Assembly: GCA_946479895.1 (NCBI GenBank)
Contig: CAMLHT010000272.1
Coordinates: 1-5,018 of the forward strand
Length of the DNA stretch: 5,018 nt
Direction of reading: 5' to 3'
DNA from: an uncultured Gemmatimonadota bacterium
GTDB lineage: Bacteria; Gemmatimonadota; Gemmatimonadetes; Gemmatimonadales; Gemmatimonadaceae
Each line of letters begins with the position of its first letter. Positions within the stretch are counted from its first letter, which is position 1. Below are positions 1 to 5,018 of this stretch, in pieces. Made by a program: the position numbers and the translations under genes. The notes below the pieces were generated by a model, which saw nothing but the letters and a program-made list of their open reading frames with translations, did not search any database and had not been told where the DNA came from.

Positions 1-17
1 TCGGTTCGCCAGAACCG
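1..17. other. Small perfect hairpin at the left edge
   Basis: CGGTTC at 2-7 pairs exactly with GAACCG at 12-17 around a GCCA loop. On the plus strand it is followed by GCATTTTA, which is only a weak T-run. It could be the tail of a terminator for a plus-strand gene left of the window, or one end of the repeat element that follows. The stem is short, so chance or another role remains possible. Confidence 0.3.
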
Positions 18-21
18 GCAT

Positions 22-136
22 TTTACGGCCGTGGGTCGCGGAGGAAACGCCGAGGACGGCGCCGTGAGACTGACAGTTTACCACGTCGGCGTCCTCTGCG
101 AGCCTCTGCGATTCCTCCGCGACCCTCTGCGGTAAA
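22..136. repeat. Large imperfect inverted repeat built from CCTCTGCG-like units
   Basis: The left arm (22-65) and right arm (82-136) are imperfect inverted copies around a spacer of about 16 bases. Their core is a perfect 14-base match, GGGTCGCGGAGGAA at 33-46 against TTCCTCCGCGACCC at 112-125. The ends also agree: TTTAC at 22-26 faces GGTAAA at 131-136, and CCGTG near 61-65 faces CACG at 82-85. The right arm is a near-decameric array with CCTCTGCG or CCTCCGCG at 93, 103, 114 and 124. Inverted counterparts (CGCGGAGG, CGCCGAGG) lie at 37-44 and 48-55. It sits just past the stop of the minus-strand operon. On the plus strand it is followed by a T-rich stretch (TGTTTCTTTCC, 140-150), so it could act as a terminator for a gene entering from the left. 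I read it as a dispersed intergenic repeat or REP/MITE-like element; copy number in the genome is not visible here. Confidence 0.7.
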
Positions 137-719
137 TGCTGTTTCTTTCCCTGCAACGCCCTATGCCTCCGCGCACCTCGCGCAGGCTTGATCCAGCCCG
201 TCCACCACGGCCCGGCAATCCTCAACGGTCGTTCTGGGATTCATGATCGTCACCCGCAGCACGCGCCGGCTGTTCAGCACCGTCGTCGTCACCCAGCCCG
301 CTCCCGAGCGGTTGTAGCGCTCCCTGCCCTCGAGATTGACCGCATCCAGTCGCGCGTCGTCGAGCGTACCGTCTCCGACCCAGCGGAAGCACAGGATGTT
401 CGACTCGGGCTCATGCAGTGACCGGAATCGCGGATGCTGCTTCACCGCGTCGCTCATCGCCACCGCGGTCTCGCACAGGCCATCGTAGATCGCGCCCATC
501 CCGTCGGCGCCGTAGCGCTGGAGCGCGACCCACAGCTTGATCGAGTCGGCGCGACGGGAGCACAGGAAGCTGCGCGTGCCCTGATCCGGCTCGTCGCGCT
601 GATGGAAGAGGTACGGTGCCTTCTGCTGATACGCGCGATCGAGGTCGGCGGCATCGCGCATGATCAGCACGCCCGCCTGGAGCGGCAGCAGCATCATCTT
701 GTGCGGATCCCAGGCCACG

Positions 720-732
720 GACCGCGCGCGCG
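720..732 (-). other. Frameshift site at a (CG)5 dinucleotide tract
   Basis: Five CG dinucleotides occupy 723-732, exactly where the decarboxylase changes frame. Upstream the gene reads LKGIARA, with the last Ala codon at 725-723. Downstream the family sequence resumes one base out of phase, with TCC at 721-719 reading S of SVAWDPHK. Adding one CG unit gives GIARARSVAWDPHK, which matches the spacing usual in the family, so loss of a single dinucleotide is the simplest explanation. The cause could be polymerase slippage in the cell or an error in the read or assembly. Confidence 0.75.
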
Positions 733-1615
733 ATTCCCTTCAGCCGCGCACGGTGATGCGCGGAGAGGAGGGCCGAGCCGCCGTGGGCGGCGTCGACGTG
801 CAGCCAGGCGCCGAATTCCTCGCACACGTCGGCGACGGCGTCGAGATCGTCGAAGGTCCCGGTCGGCGTGCTGCCCGCCGTCGCGACCACGGTCAGCACC
901 TTCCGACCCTCCTGCCTCGCGCGCCCCAGCGCATCGCGAAGCGCCGCGGGATCCATCCGGAATCCATCGGACTTCACGGTGACGATGCTGCGAAGCCCGA
1001 GCCCCAGCTCTCCGGCGGGCCGCGTGGCGGCGTAGTGCGCATGCTCGCCACAGACCAGGATGGGCGGGTTGGCGCCGACGCCATTCTCCCAGGAGTCGGG
1101 AAGCGCGGCCGCGCGGGCGGCGAGAAGCGCGGTGAACGTCGCCTCGGTGCCACCGGTCGTCATGGTGCCCGCGGCCGACGGTCCGAAGCCGATCAGCTCC
1201 GCCATCCAGCGAATGACACGGCGCTCGAGCGTCGTCCCGACCGGCGACATCTCGAACACCGCGGTCGACTGGTTCAGCGCGGCGATCACCGCCTCGGTCC
1301 AGATCAGCGCCGGCAGGGGCGGGGCGACCTGATGACCCATCGCCCGCGGGTGATGGAGCCAGTTGGAATCCGGTATCACCTCGGCCCGCAGGCGCTCGAT
1401 GACCTGGCCGATCGGCATTCCCCGGCGGGGCATGGCTTCATCGAACCGCTGGGCGAGCATCGCCTGATCCTGCGCGGACGACACGTGCGCCGCCCGATCG
1501 CGGCTCTGGTTCAGGTAGTCGGCGGCGAGCTGGACGAACCCGGTGGCGACGTCGAGCTCTTCATCGGACTCGAGCTCTCGATGGATGTCAGTCACGGGAA
1601 AAGACGCTCGGTTCG

Positions 1616-1619
1616 TCAT
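1616..1619 (-). promoter_or_regulatory. ATGA stop/start overlap coupling the 2H gene to the decarboxylase
   Basis: The minus strand reads ATGA at 1619-1616. ATG starts the decarboxylase and TGA ends the 2H phosphoesterase. The decarboxylase has only GGCAGG abutting its ATG, too close for a normal Shine-Dalgarno site. Termination-reinitiation is therefore the likely route of translation and would keep the two products in fixed proportion. Confidence 0.8.
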
Positions 1620-2152
1620 CCTGCCAGCGGGCCGGTCAAGGGCAGCTCGAGGACGTTTTCAGCGCGCGTGATCGTCACGGCCTTGTACGCGGCGATCCGG
1701 TCGATCAGGACCGGCTCCTCGATGCGGAGCGCCAGAAGCTCGCGCAGCTTCTCGCGCGGCAGCTCCGGATAGAAGCTCAGGGTACAGTGCGGCGTGAAGG
1801 CGAAGCGTGGCGGCTCGGACGGAATGCCGCTCGTCTTGATGCGTTCGTGCAGGGCGCGGATCGGTCCGTACGGATTGATCGGCAGGACGACGACGTCGGA
1901 CTGCAGGAACTTGTGCGGCGGCTGGAAGTGCACTGTGAGTGGCGCGGTTTCGCGCGCGATGGGTTCGAGGATCGCGCGAAGCTTGTCGAGCGGCATCGAG
2001 GCAGGGATCGGCCCCATGCCCGACGATCCGGTCAGGGTGATGTGCGGCGGCAGCTCGGCGGCCATTCGCGGATCGAACTTTCGCTGGATCTCGTGAATCT
2101 GCTCGGCGACAGGCCCGGCGAGCTCGGCGAGCAGGACGATGCCGGACTTCAT
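1616..2152 (-). CDS. 2H phosphoesterase superfamily protein (2'-5' RNA ligase/LigT-like)
   Basis: This is a 178-residue cytosolic protein with the two HxT motifs that define 2H phosphoesterases: PPHITL (H37, T39) in the first half and TPHCTL (H122, T124) in the second. Spacing and length are normal. Family members cleave or form 2',5' or cyclic phosphodiester bonds in RNA or nucleotides; the actual substrate is unknown here. I chose ATG at 2152 because MKSGIVLLAEL begins directly with the first beta strand of the fold. The frame is also open to an ATG at 2209 preceded by GGAG (2222-2219) at 9-base spacing, which would add 19 residues. That extension (MSPRAAHRRG...) looks unlike the family and uses codons such as TCA, CGA, TCT and ACT that are rare in the rest of the gene. 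The TGA stop overlaps the decarboxylase ATG as ATGA. Upstream, 79 bases separate it from the PAP2 gene, consistent with the same transcript. Confidence 0.85.
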   Translation of the reverse strand: MKSGIVLLAELAGPVAEQIHEIQRKFDPRMAAELPPHITLTGSSGMGPIPASMPLDKLRAILEPIARETAPLTVHFQPPHKFLQSDVVVLPINPYGPIRALHERIKTSGIPSEPPRFAFTPHCTLSFYPELPREKLRELLALRIEEPVLIDRIAAYKAVTITRAENVLELPLTGPLAG

Positions 2153-2231
2153 CGTCGAGCGAGTCGCAGAAGAGCAGGTCCCTCGCCGGTGCGCGGCTCG
2201 GGGTGACATTCTACCCCACTCCCACCCCGCA
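2153..2231 (-). other. Gap between the PAP2 and 2H genes
   Basis: This is the only real gap inside the minus-strand gene run (79 bases if the 2H gene starts at 2152, 22 if at 2209). It holds a weak five-base-pair hairpin (GGGGT at 2200-2204 with ACCCC at 2213-2217), with no T-run on either strand. It also holds a G-rich stretch on the minus strand containing GGAG at 2222-2219, the possible ribosome site for the 2209 start. I see no convincing promoter or terminator, so read-through is expected. Confidence 0.45.
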
Positions 2232-3062
2232 CTAACGCGTTCGCGGCAGCACCGAGAGGCTCAGCGACCGCAGGCCAGCCGCGGGTGTCATGTTGAAGTT
2301 CACGAGCCATTCGTCGAGGCGATTCCCGGGATGGCTGTGATGATAGCGCACCACCTTGTTCCCGGCGAAGATCCCGATCGCCGCGCCGGCGAGCACATCA
2401 CTCGCCCAGTGGCGGTTGTTGTACATGCGCGACAGGCCCACCATCCCCGCCCCGCCGTACATCGCCGTCCCCACGAGCCACCGCGTCTCCGGATGCCACC
2501 GGCTCATCTCCGACGTCACCGCCGCGGCGGCGGCGAATGCCGCGACGGAGTGCCCCGACGGAAACGAGCGATATCCGTCGTTGTTGCCGAAGCCCCGGAA
2601 GAGCTGCCAGTCGTCCGGATTCAGGTTGGTGGGATCCATGTACGGGCGCTCGCGGCCGAAGAAACCCTTCATGACCCCGCCGACGGCCTCGCCGATCAGC
2701 AGCGCCTCGGTGCCATGGAGACCCAGGTCGGCGAGCTTGTGGGACTTCGAGACGCGCCCCGCGCCGTACATCCCGACGCCGATGAAGAACGCTCCGGGGA
2801 CCGCGATCATGTTCACGACCTTTGACGTCTGCTGGAGGAACCGGTGATCCTGCGCGCTCGGCCGCTGGAGCCGTTGCGCGAAGTACCGGTCCAGCGGTCG
2901 CGTGAAGTAGCCGCCCGCGGCGAACGCCACGGCAAGGCCGGCATCGCGTCCGGTGAAGAGCGGACGCGGCGGCGTCACCGTGTCGGCCTGCGCCCGCGCG
3001 ATCGAGCCAGGTCCGCCGAGAAGCGCGGGAACGAGCAGCAGGCAGCGGGCGAAGGCTCTCAT
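2232..3062 (-). CDS. PAP2-family membrane phosphatase (phosphatidic acid phosphatase-like)
   Basis: This 276-residue protein has the complete type 2 phosphatidic acid phosphatase signature. KGFFGRERP (K132 to P140) fits KxxxxxxRP, FPSGHS contains S169-G170-H171, and SRMYNNRHWASD (S211, R212, H218, D222) fits SRxxxxxHxxxD. Such enzymes dephosphorylate lipid phosphates, such as phosphatidate, phosphatidylglycerol phosphate or undecaprenyl pyrophosphate, on the outer face of the inner membrane. The N-terminus (MRAFARCLLLVPALL) is a signal peptide or anchor with a possible ARA|Q cleavage near residue 24. Hydrophobic stretches at about 85-102, 118-131, 172-182, 196-210 and 222-235 look membrane-associated. 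I chose ATG at 3062 because it begins this signal sequence and overlaps the PLD gene stop as ATGA; the frame is open further upstream only in antiphase with the PLD gene. No Shine-Dalgarno site is visible. The exact substrate is not determinable. The pairing with a PLD-like synthase suggests phospholipid turnover. Confidence 0.92.
   Translation of the reverse strand: MRAFARCLLLVPALLGGPGSIARAQADTVTPPRPLFTGRDAGLAVAFAAGGYFTRPLDRYFAQRLQRPSAQDHRFLQQTSKVVNMIAVPGAFFIGVGMYGAGRVSKSHKLADLGLHGTEALLIGEAVGGVMKGFFGRERPYMDPTNLNPDDWQLFRGFGNNDGYRSFPSGHSVAAFAAAAAVTSEMSRWHPETRWLVGTAMYGGAGMVGLSRMYNNRHWASDVLAGAAIGIFAGNKVVRYHHSHPGNRLDEWLVNFNMTPAAGLRSLSLSVLPRTR
3059..3062 (-). promoter_or_regulatory. ATGA stop/start overlap coupling the PLD-like and PAP2 genes
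   Basis: The minus strand reads ATGA at 3062-3059. TGA ends the PLD-like gene and ATG starts the PAP2 gene. The 18 bases before the ATG (TCACCTGCCACCGCCGTC) contain no purine-rich ribosome site, so coupled reinitiation is the likely mechanism. It repeats the arrangement at the 2H/decarboxylase junction. Confidence 0.8.
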
Positions 3063-4255
3063 GACGGCGGTGGCAGGTGAGGCAGCGAAACTTCCCGTGA
3101 GTTCTCGAGGTCGGCCAGGAACATCTGCTCGGCCTCGTGGCCAAGGGTCGGATCCTCGATGATGGCGTCGAGCTCGTAGTTGATCGCCACGCCGAGGAGG
3201 TTGAAGTCGGTCGAGCCGACGCGGATCCAGCGCCCGTCGACGACGCTGGTCTTGGCGTGCATCATCTCGCCCTGCCACTCCCAGATGCGAACGCCATTGG
3301 TGAGCAGCCGGCGATAGTAGCGTCGCGCGAGCCACGCGACCCACGGGTGATCGTTGCGGCTGGGGACGAGGATGCGGACGTCCACGCCGTCACGCGCCGC
3401 GCCGTTGAGCGCTTCGACTTCCGCCACCGACGGCGCGAAGTACGCGGTCGCGATCCAGATGGACCGCTCGGCGGAAATCGCCTGGGTCTGGAATGCTCGC
3501 GCGACGCGGAGGCGGAGCGGCTCGCCCTCGATGATGCCGACGAGCGCCGGCTTGTCGACACGGGGATCCAGATGGGCGCCCCGCGCCTTGCGATGCAGGA
3601 ATCGGTGCGACCCCCGGCGTTCATCGCCCTTCGCGCGCTGCCACATGCGCTCGAACGCGCGATCGAGGTCATGAACCGCCGGGCCCTCGATCGAGACCGC
3701 GGTATCGCGCCAGCGGGATTTGTGCTTTTTGAGGACGCCCGTCGTCCATTCGCGTCCCACGCCCACGCCGCCCGTGATCCCGATCCGTGAGTCCACGACG
3801 AGCAGCTTGCGGTGGTCGCGCGGCACGAGGCCGAACCAGGCCCGGAAGCCCGGAGGATTGAAGATCGCGATGTCGATTCCCGCCTTCCGCAGCTCCCGGA
3901 TCATCGACCGGGACGTGCCCCGGACGCCGATCCAGTCGAGGAGGAGCTGCACCTGCACGCCACGCCTGACCGCCTCGATCAGGGCCTGGGCGAACTCCTT
4001 CCCGACCTCGTCCGACCGGAAGATGTAGCACTCGAACCGGATGACGGTGGTCGCCTCGTGGATCGCCTGGAGCATGGCCGCGAAGGTCGCCGGGCCGTCG
4101 CGCAGGAGGCGGACGGAGTTCCCGCTGGAGACGTCGGCGGCCGCGATGCGCCAGAGTCCCCGGGCGAACGAAGGTCCGGCGGCCGGTGGCAAAGGCCCGC
4201 CGACACGTCGTTCCGGAAGGCGGACTGGCGTGGACATGGGTTGGTCCATTTTCAC
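3059..4255 (-). CDS. Phospholipase D-family protein, cardiolipin synthase-like (ClsB type)
   Basis: This protein of about 398 residues has two HxKxxxxD catalytic motifs, RDHRKLLVVD (H148, K150, D155) and MHAKTSVVD (H333, K335, D340). Each is followed by the usual G/GSTDFN segment, and E361 lies in NYELDAII. The two halves form one active site through a phospho-histidine intermediate. RWRDTAVSIEGPAV (181-194) and WIATAYFAPS (267-276) are typical of bacterial cardiolipin synthases. There is no N-terminal transmembrane pair, so it resembles ClsB/YbhO more than ClsA. In that role it would transfer a phosphatidyl group between phospholipids at the inner membrane; a phospholipase or other phosphatidyltransferase is possible. 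The start is uncertain. GTG at 4255, ATG at 4249 and ATG at 4237 all precede a Pro/Arg-rich variable N-terminus, and none has a Shine-Dalgarno site. Its stop overlaps the PAP2 start. It is the first gene of the minus-strand set and is divergent from fabI. Confidence 0.9.
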   Translation of the reverse strand: MKMDQPMSTPVRLPERRVGGPLPPAAGPSFARGLWRIAAADVSSGNSVRLLRDGPATFAAMLQAIHEATTVIRFECYIFRSDEVGKEFAQALIEAVRRGVQVQLLLDWIGVRGTSRSMIRELRKAGIDIAIFNPPGFRAWFGLVPRDHRKLLVVDSRIGITGGVGVGREWTTGVLKKHKSRWRDTAVSIEGPAVHDLDRAFERMWQRAKGDERRGSHRFLHRKARGAHLDPRVDKPALVGIIEGEPLRLRVARAFQTQAISAERSIWIATAYFAPSVAEVEALNGAARDGVDVRILVPSRNDHPWVAWLARRYYRRLLTNGVRIWEWQGEMMHAKTSVVDGRWIRVGSTDFNLLGVAINYELDAIIEDPTLGHEAEQMFLADLENSREVSLPHLPPPS

Positions 4256-4257
4256 GA

Positions 4258-4263
4258 ATTATG
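4258..4263 (-). promoter_or_regulatory. Possible -10 element of a leaderless promoter for the PLD-like gene
   Basis: The minus strand reads CATAAT (5 of 6 matches to TATAAT) at 4263-4258, followed by TCGTGAAA and then ATG at 4249. This spacing would put transcription start on or near the start codon, which fits the absence of a Shine-Dalgarno site. No good -35 hexamer is seen about 17 bases upstream, so this is tentative. Confidence 0.3.
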
Positions 4264-4310
4264 CCGGGCTGATCGGATAACGGGAGAGCTGGAGAACCGG
4301 TGGGCGGGAT

Positions 4311-4370
4311 GGCTGGATGGCTCCAGTCCCCATTACTTCAATTCGCTATTAGCTCTCTAGCTCTCCAGCC
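4311..4370. repeat. Imperfect inverted repeat flanking the AT-rich island
   Basis: GGCTGGATGGCT at 4311-4322 matches the reverse complement of AGCTCTCCAGCC at 4359-4370 at 10 of 12 positions, around a 36-base spacer. The similarity weakens but continues outward into the G-rich left and C-rich right flanks. The right arm also contains a tandem pair, AGCTCTCT at 4351-4358 and AGCTCTCC at 4359-4366, and the related AGAGCTGGAGA lies upstream at 4285-4295. It could be an operator for divergent control of fabI and the PLD-like operon, or a copy of a dispersed intergenic repeat. Confidence 0.45.
4330..4352. promoter_or_regulatory. AT-rich island, likely shared promoter area
   Basis: The stretch CCATTACTTCAATTCGCTAT and the few bases after it are strikingly AT-rich against their GC-rich surroundings. 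They lie in the middle of the divergent region about 47-70 bases before the fabI ATG. A weak plus-strand -10 (TATTAG at 4347-4352) or minus-strand -10 (TAATAG at 4353-4348) could be drawn, but neither has a convincing -35 partner. I infer promoter function from position and composition only. Confidence 0.3.
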
Positions 4371-4398
4371 ACCCAGCGCTCCCTCGCTCCCCTGCCTG

Positions 4399-5018
4399 AT
4401 GCTTCCAATCGACCTGACAAATAAGCGTGCTTTCGTGGCCGGCGTGGCCGACGACGGCGGATTCGGGTTCGCCATCGCCCATGCCCTGGCCGAGGCCGGG
4501 GCGAGTGTGGTGGTCGGGACCTGGCCGCCGGCACTCGGGATCTTCAACAACCTGCTCGAGCGCGGAAAGATGGACGAGTCGCGCAGGCTCTCGTCCGGGA
4601 AGCTCCTGGAGTTCGAGCGCATCTATCCGCTCGACGCGGTCTACGACACGTACGACGAGATGCCGCAGGAGCTCCGCGAGAACAAGCGCTACAAGGACGT
4701 CGGCGACTGCTCGATCGACGGCGTGCGGAAGCGCTTCGTCGAGGATTTCGGGGAGAAGCCGCTCGACATCGTCGTGCATTCGCTCGCCAACGGCCCGGAG
4801 GTCAAGAAGCCGCTGCTCGAGGTGAGCCGGAACGGCTACCTCGGCGCCGTCAGCGCGAGCGCGTACTCTTTCGTGTCCATGGTGCAGCTTCTCGGTCCCC
4901 TGATGCGGCCCGGCGGGTCGTTCCTGTCGCTCACGTACATGGCGAGCGAGCGGGTGATCCCCGGCTATGGCGGCGGCAAGTCGTCGGCCAAGGCGGCACT
5001 CGAGAGCGACACGCGGAC
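4399..5018 (+). CDS. fabI: Enoyl-[acyl-carrier-protein] reductase, NADH type, 5' part (cut by the window end)
   Basis: It catalyses the last step of each fatty-acid elongation cycle in the cytosol, the NADH-dependent reduction of trans-2-enoyl-ACP. The 206 visible residues begin MLPIDLTNKRAFVAGVADD and cover about two thirds of the Rossmann/SDR fold. They include the nucleotide-binding GVADDGGFGFAIA (15-27), HSLANGPE (127-134), and the catalytic Y180, Y190 and K198 in LTYMASER...PGYGGGKSSAK. The segment from about 41 to 98, with GTWPPALGIFNN, RIYPLDAVYD and ENKRY, is the longer insertion of plant and chlamydial enoyl reductases and is absent in the short Escherichia coli type. The start is ATG at 4399; it has no Shine-Dalgarno site (CCCCTGCCTG precedes it). 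The reading frame is open to position 5018 with no stop, so the C-terminal third, including the substrate-binding loop, lies outside. It is transcribed away from the PLD-like operon. Confidence 0.95.
   Translation, partial: MLPIDLTNKRAFVAGVADDGGFGFAIAHALAEAGASVVVGTWPPALGIFNNLLERGKMDESRRLSSGKLLEFERIYPLDAVYDTYDEMPQELRENKRYKDVGDCSIDGVRKRFVEDFGEKPLDIVVHSLANGPEVKKPLLEVSRNGYLGAVSASAYSFVSMVQLLGPLMRPGGSFLSLTYMASERVIPGYGGGKSSAKAALESDTR

Larger units (their letters stand above)
161..1619 (-). pseudogene. Group II PLP-dependent amino-acid decarboxylase, interrupted by a frameshift
   Basis: The family (aromatic amino acid, glutamate, aspartate and diaminobutyrate decarboxylases) removes the alpha-carboxyl group of an amino acid to give an amine in the cytosol. 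The first frame runs from ATG at 1619 to about 723 (299 residues). It carries TTGGTE at 154-159 (phosphate-binding region), H195 in GEHAHY (cofactor-stacking His) and D276 in HVDAAHGG (pyridine-nitrogen Asp). The second frame (721 down to the TAG at 161) continues with SVAWDPHKMM, in which K is the Schiff-base lysine, codon 700-698. After that come SRRADSIKLW and a normal C-terminal domain. Joined with two bases restored, the protein is about 486 residues, the usual size, with all key residues present. The first frame uncorrected ends in an Arg/Ala-rich out-of-frame tail at 411. Its ATG overlaps the upstream 2H gene stop by four bases (ATGA), implying coupled translation. Substrate cannot be assigned. 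I cannot tell a true null gene from a sequencing or assembly error. Confidence 0.85.
4256..4398. other. Divergent intergenic region between the PLD-like gene and fabI
   Basis: These 143 bases must carry promoters for both the minus-strand operon and plus-strand fabI. I see an AT-rich island at 4330-4352, an imperfect inverted repeat at 4311-4370 and a possible -10 element beside the PLD-like start. There is no ORF with family-like sequence, no tRNA-like structure and no obvious riboswitch. Confidence 0.6.

Noticed and set aside
22..136. CRISPR array
   Set aside because: The roughly 10-base units with 2-3 base gaps and inverted partner copies lack the 23-40 base repeats and unique spacers of CRISPR, and there are no cas genes.
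411..722. Tail of the first decarboxylase frame after the frameshift, as a novel C-terminal domain
   Set aside because: It is Arg/Ala-rich and overlaps the second frame that encodes the true conserved C-terminal domain, so it is out-of-frame translation.
660..1772. Long plus-strand open frame (370 codons) opposite the decarboxylase and the end of the 2H gene
   Set aside because: The translation is Arg/Gly/Asp-rich with no family motifs and lies antisense to a clearly recognisable enzyme; such frames are common in GC-rich coding DNA.
2200..2217. Hairpin GGGGT/ACCCC as an internal terminator between the PAP2 and 2H genes
   Set aside because: It has only five base pairs, an eight-base loop and no following T-run on either strand.
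2139..2847. Plus-strand open frames opposite the PAP2 gene
   Set aside because: They have no recognisable motifs, while the minus strand carries all three PAP2 motifs.
3063..3344. 94-residue N-terminal extension of the PAP2 protein
   Set aside because: It overlaps the end of the PLD-like gene in another frame, is Arg-rich, and would bury the signal sequence that begins at 3062.
4338..4779. Minus-strand open frames opposite fabI, including one of 140 codons
   Set aside because: They are antisense to a well-conserved FabI sequence and show no family-like features.

Overview
The window is GC-rich, coding-dense bacterial chromosomal DNA with strong G/C preference at third codon positions. It holds four genes on the minus strand (one frame-disrupted) and the 5' part of one gene on the plus strand. 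The gene set, the lack of clear Shine-Dalgarno sites and the CTCTGCG-type intergenic repeat suggest an environmental phylum such as Gemmatimonadota or a relative. This is an inference from general resemblance, since no taxonomic marker gene is present.

Layout, left to right. Positions 1-160 are non-coding and are dominated by a large imperfect inverted repeat built from roughly 10-bp CCTCTGCG-like units, plus a small perfect hairpin at the left edge. Positions 161-1619 (minus) encode a group II PLP-dependent amino-acid decarboxylase, about 486 residues if intact. It is split by a frameshift at a (CG)5 tract, nine residues before the PLP-binding lysine. Positions 1616-2152 (minus) encode a 2H phosphoesterase (2'-5' RNA ligase-like) whose stop overlaps the decarboxylase start in an ATGA. 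After a 79-base gap come a membrane PAP2-family phosphatase (2232-3062, minus) and a two-HKD phospholipase D/cardiolipin synthase-like protein (3059-4255, minus), again joined by an ATGA overlap. Positions 4256-4398 are a divergent intergenic region with an AT-rich island and an imperfect inverted repeat. From 4399 to the right edge runs an enoyl-ACP reductase (fabI) of the plant/chlamydial type, cut off by the window end.

Reading from the right, the minus-strand order is PLD-like -> PAP2 -> 2H phosphoesterase -> PLP decarboxylase. This looks like one operon made of two translationally coupled pairs. The PLD-like and PAP2 proteins form a plausible phospholipid synthesis or remodelling pair, and the divergent fabI supplies fatty acids, so the right half has a membrane-lipid theme. 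The 2H protein and the decarboxylase have no obvious lipid role. All gene families are known. I see no convincing new defence, mobile or RNA-based system. The points most worth checking are the frameshift, the two intergenic repeats and the gene pairing.
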